Source: Burkholderiales bacterium
GTDB taxonomy: Bacteria; Pseudomonadota; Gammaproteobacteria; Burkholderiales; Casimicrobiaceae
DNA: 64,000 bases
NCBI GenBank assembly: GCA_905339295.1
Contig: CAJPFI010000033.1
Location: 56,612 to 120,611, forward strand
Direction of reading: 5' to 3'
Under the pieces are notes generated by a model. That model did not search any database and was not told where the DNA came from. It saw only the letters and a list, made by a program, of their open reading frames with translations. Position numbers and translations under genes: made by a program. Of this stretch, positions 61,628 through 64,000 are shown in pieces (positions within the stretch are counted from its first letter, which is position 1; each line of letters opens with the position of its first letter).

Positions 61628-64000
61628 ATGGACGCGGCGACGCCCGCGCGCACGGCGGCGTCGCCCGGGCCGCGGACGACGTCGGCGCTGCGCGACGCGC
61701 TCAGGTCGGGGCGCGACGCGCTGCGCGACGCGTTCCTCGCCCGCCCCGACACGCCGAAGCTGCTGCGGGGGCACGCGCGCCTGGTCGACCAGACGATCCT
61801 CGAGGTGTGGCGCGCCGCCGGCATGCCCGGGAATGCCGCGCTCGTCGCGGTCGGCGGCTACGGCCGCGGCCAGCTGTTCCCGCATTCCGACGTCGACGTC
61901 CTGATCCTGCTTCCCGACGAGGGCCCCGGCGTCGCGCGCATCGACTCCGCCGAGATCGAGCGCTTCCTCGCGACGCTGTGGGACGTGGGACTCGAGGCGA
62001 GCCACGCCGTCCGCACGGTCGGGCAGTGCGTGAGCGACATGGATGCGGACGTGACGACGCGGACGAGCCTGCTCGAGCACCGCTGGCTCGCCGGCGACCG
62101 CGCCCTCCACCGCGCCTTCGCGCGCGCATTCGACGACGCGATGGACACCTGCGCGTTCTACGAGGCGAAGGCGCTCGAGCAGCAGCAGCGCCACCTGAAG
62201 CACCACGACGCCGCCTACAACCTCGAGCCCAACGTCAAGGAGAATCCCGGCGGGCTGCGCGACCTGCAGACCGTCGTCTGGATCGCGCGGGCCGCCGGTC
62301 TCGGCCGCACGTGGCGCGAGCTCGCGCGCGCGGGGCTGATGACGATGGCCGAGGCGCGCGCCGTGTCGCGCCAGGAGCGGCTCATCGGGGGACTGCGCGT
62401 GCGGCTGCACTACCTCGCCGGCCGGCGCGAGGACCGGCTCGTGTTCGACCTGCAGGCCGCGCTCGCGCGCCAGCTCGGCCACGACGACACGCCGACGCGC
62501 CGCGCGACCGAGCAGCTGATGCAGCGCTACTACCGCGCGGCCAAGACCGTGCGCCAGGTCAACACGATCCTGTTGCAGAACCTGCACGCGCGACTGTTCC
62601 CGATTCCGCGCGACCCGGTGCCGATCGACGACCAGTTCTGCGCGATCGACGAGCTCCTGCACATCGCCAGCGAGGACCTGTTCGATCGCCAGCCCTCGGC
62701 GATGCTCGACGCCTTCCTGCTGATGGAGCGCCACCCGGAGCTCAAGGGCATGAGCGCGCGCACGCTTCGCGCGCTGTGGCGCTCGCGCCACCGGATCGAC
62801 GCCGGGTTCCGGCGCGACCCGGGCAACCGCGCGCGCTTCCTCGCGCTGCTCCGCGAGCCGCGCGGCATCACGCACGAGCTGCGGCGGATGAATCTCTACG
62901 GGATCCTGGGCCAGTACCTGCCCGCGTTCGGCCGCATCGTCGGCCAGATGCAGCACGACCTGTTCCACGTCTACACGGTCGACCAGCACATCCTGATGGT
63001 GCTGCGCAACGTGCGCCGCTTCCTGATCCCCGAGCATGCACACGAGTACCCCTTCTGCTCGCAGCTGGCGGCGCAATTCGACCGGCCGTACGTGCTGTAC
63101 GTGGCCGCGCTGTTCCACGACGTGGCCAAGGGGCGCGGCGGCGACCACTCGGACCTGGGCGCCCGAGAGGTGCGGCACTTCTGCCGCGACCACGGCATCG
63201 AGGGCGAGGATGCGGCGCTGATCGAGTTCCTGGTCAAAGGCCACTTGACGATGTCGCGCATCGCACAGAAGGAAGACCTCGCCGACCCGGACGTGATCGA
63301 GGCTTTCGCCAGGCTCGTCGGCACCGAGCGGCGGCTCACCGCGCTGTACCTGCTGACCGTGGCCGACATCCGCGGCACCAGCCCCAAGGTGTGGAATGCC
63401 TGGAAGGGCAAGCTGCTCGAAGACCTGTACCGCCTGACGCTGCGCGCGCTGGGCGGTGCGCGGCCCAATCTCGACGCCGAGATCGAGGCGCGCAAGCAGG
63501 AGGCGCGGCACACGTTGAACCTGTACTCGATGCTGCCCGGCACCGAAACGGCGCTGTGGAAGACGCTCGAGATCAGCTACTTCGCGCGCCACGACGCGGG
63601 CGACATCGCCTGGCACGCGCGCTCCCTGTACCGCTTCGTGAATTCGAAGGCGCCGGTAGTGCGGGCACGCGCGTCGTCGCTGGGCGAAGGGCTGCAGGTG
63701 GTGGTCTATGCGCCCGACCGCCCGGACCTGTTCGCGCGAATTTGCGGCTATTTCGACAGCGCGAGCTTCAACATCCTGGACGCGAAGGTGCACACGACCA
63801 AGGCCGGCTACGCGCTGGACACCTTCCAGGTCATCAGCCCGATGCTCGACCAGCACCATCGCGACCTCATCTCGCTGGTGGAGAACCAGCTGGCGCAGGC
63901 ACTCAACGCGACGGGGCCGCTGCCCGAGCCGAGCCGCGGCCGGCTGTCGCGGCGGGTGAAGTCGTTCCCGATCACGCCGCGCGTCACGCTGCGCCCGGAC
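61628..64000 (+). CDS. glnD: GlnD uridylyltransferase/uridylyl-removing enzyme (3' end cut off)
   Basis: Nitrogen-status sensor that modifies the PII protein GlnB. 791 codons are open to the window edge; the full protein should be about 860-900 residues. Nucleotidyltransferase motif GGYGRGQLFPHSDVDVLIL (residues ~75-93), GGLRDLQTVVWIAR, the HD uridylyl-removing domain with ALFHDVAKGRGGDHSDLG (near residue 495), and the first ACT domain (VVVYAPDRPDLFARICGYF, near 695). The second ACT domain starts or lies beyond the edge. ATG 61628 is 4 nt after the map stop. Confidence 0.96.
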   Translation, partial: MDAATPARTAASPGPRTTSALRDALRSGRDALRDAFLARPDTPKLLRGHARLVDQTILEVWRAAGMPGNAALVAVGGYGRGQLFPHSDVDVLILLPDEGPGVARIDSAEIERFLATLWDVGLEASHAVRTVGQCVSDMDADVTTRTSLLEHRWLAGDRALHRAFARAFDDAMDTCAFYEAKALEQQQRHLKHHDAAYNLEPNVKENPGGLRDLQTVVWIARAAGLGRTWRELARAGLMTMAEARAVSRQERLIGGLRVRLHYLAGRREDRLVFDLQAALARQLGHDDTPTRRATEQLMQRYYRAAKTVRQVNTILLQNLHARLFPIPRDPVPIDDQFCAIDELLHIASEDLFDRQPSAMLDAFLLMERHPELKGMSARTLRALWRSRHRIDAGFRRDPGNRARFLALLREPRGITHELRRMNLYGILGQYLPAFGRIVGQMQHDLFHVYTVDQHILMVLRNVRRFLIPEHAHEYPFCSQLAAQFDRPYVLYVAALFHDVAKGRGGDHSDLGAREVRHFCRDHGIEGEDAALIEFLVKGHLTMSRIAQKEDLADPDVIEAFARLVGTERRLTALYLLTVADIRGTSPKVWNAWKGKLLEDLYRLTLRALGGARPNLDAEIEARKQEARHTLNLYSMLPGTETALWKTLEISYFARHDAGDIAWHARSLYRFVNSKAPVVRARASSLGEGLQVVVYAPDRPDLFARICGYFDSASFNILDAKVHTTKAGYALDTFQVISPMLDQHHRDLISLVENQLAQALNATGPLPEPSRGRLSRRVKSFPITPRVTLRPD

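Overview
The window comes from the chromosome of a very GC-rich betaproteobacterium, roughly 70% GC by eye. No species can be named. The evidence is gene order: gyrA-pheA-hisC-tyrA-aroA-cmk ... rpsA-ihfB-lapA-lapB-pyrF is a betaproteobacterial block, ompA/ubiG/gph run divergently from gyrA, and ribF-ileS-lspA-ispH and dapD-map-glnD lie on the flanks. I see no tRNA, rRNA, CRISPR array, transposase or integrase.

Layout. 1-8 kb (+): 3' part of an AddA/RecB-like helicase-nuclease, then ribF-ileS-lspA-ispH. 8-12 kb (-): a DUF2069 membrane protein, a large PilZ-like protein, a patatin phospholipase and a CoA-type NUDIX hydrolase. 12-17 kb (+): short CbiX chelatase, D-amino-acid dehydrogenase, a small exported protein, an adenylate-forming ligase and a Bug-type solute-binding protein. 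17-19.4 kb (+): a PAS-PAS-PAS class III adenylate cyclase. 19.7-28.6 kb (-): persulfide dioxygenase-rhodanese fusion, TylF-like methyltransferase, radA, heptose kinase, ugd, pyrF, lapB, lapA, ihfB; then rpsA to 30.3 kb. 31-42.8 kb: a catabolic island. 42.9-50.8 kb (-): cmk, aroA, tyrA, hisC, pheA, gyrA. 51-54.8 kb (+): ompA, a TRZ/ATZ amidohydrolase, ubiG, gph. 54.9-64 kb: an orphan GspC-like gene (-), then dapC, a LytS/LytTR pair, a BASS-type transporter, dapD, map and the 5' part of glnD (+).

The most interesting part is the roughly 12-kb island between cmk and rpsA, genes that are normally adjacent. It encodes a molybdenum hydroxylase of the NicA/NicB type (the large subunit carries three c-type haem sites), a 6-hydroxynicotinate reductase homologue, an enamidase homologue, a 7Fe/8Fe-type ferredoxin, a TetR regulator, a UPF0280 (ApbE-superfamily) protein, two paralogous 'amino acid synthesis' (DUF1185) proteins and a family III CoA-transferase. 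I read it as a reductive nicotinate (or related N-heteroaromatic) degradation cluster: hydroxylation, ring reduction, ring opening, CoA activation. The UPF0280 gene directly follows the reductase gene. The characterised clostridial reductase carries covalent flavin, so I propose UPF0280 as its flavin transferase.

Next to rpsA lies a 203-bp fossil of the cmk 3' end with one frameshifting deletion. It is AT-rich and contains a good sigma70 promoter facing rpsA. It shows where the operon was split and suggests why this scrap was kept: it is the rpsA promoter. Other points include four genes whose -10 boxes sit 6-8 nt before the start codon with no Shine-Dalgarno (likely leaderless mRNAs), an 8-bp motif repeated three times at exact 21-bp spacing upstream of the methyltransferase gene, and Met at GyrA position 83.
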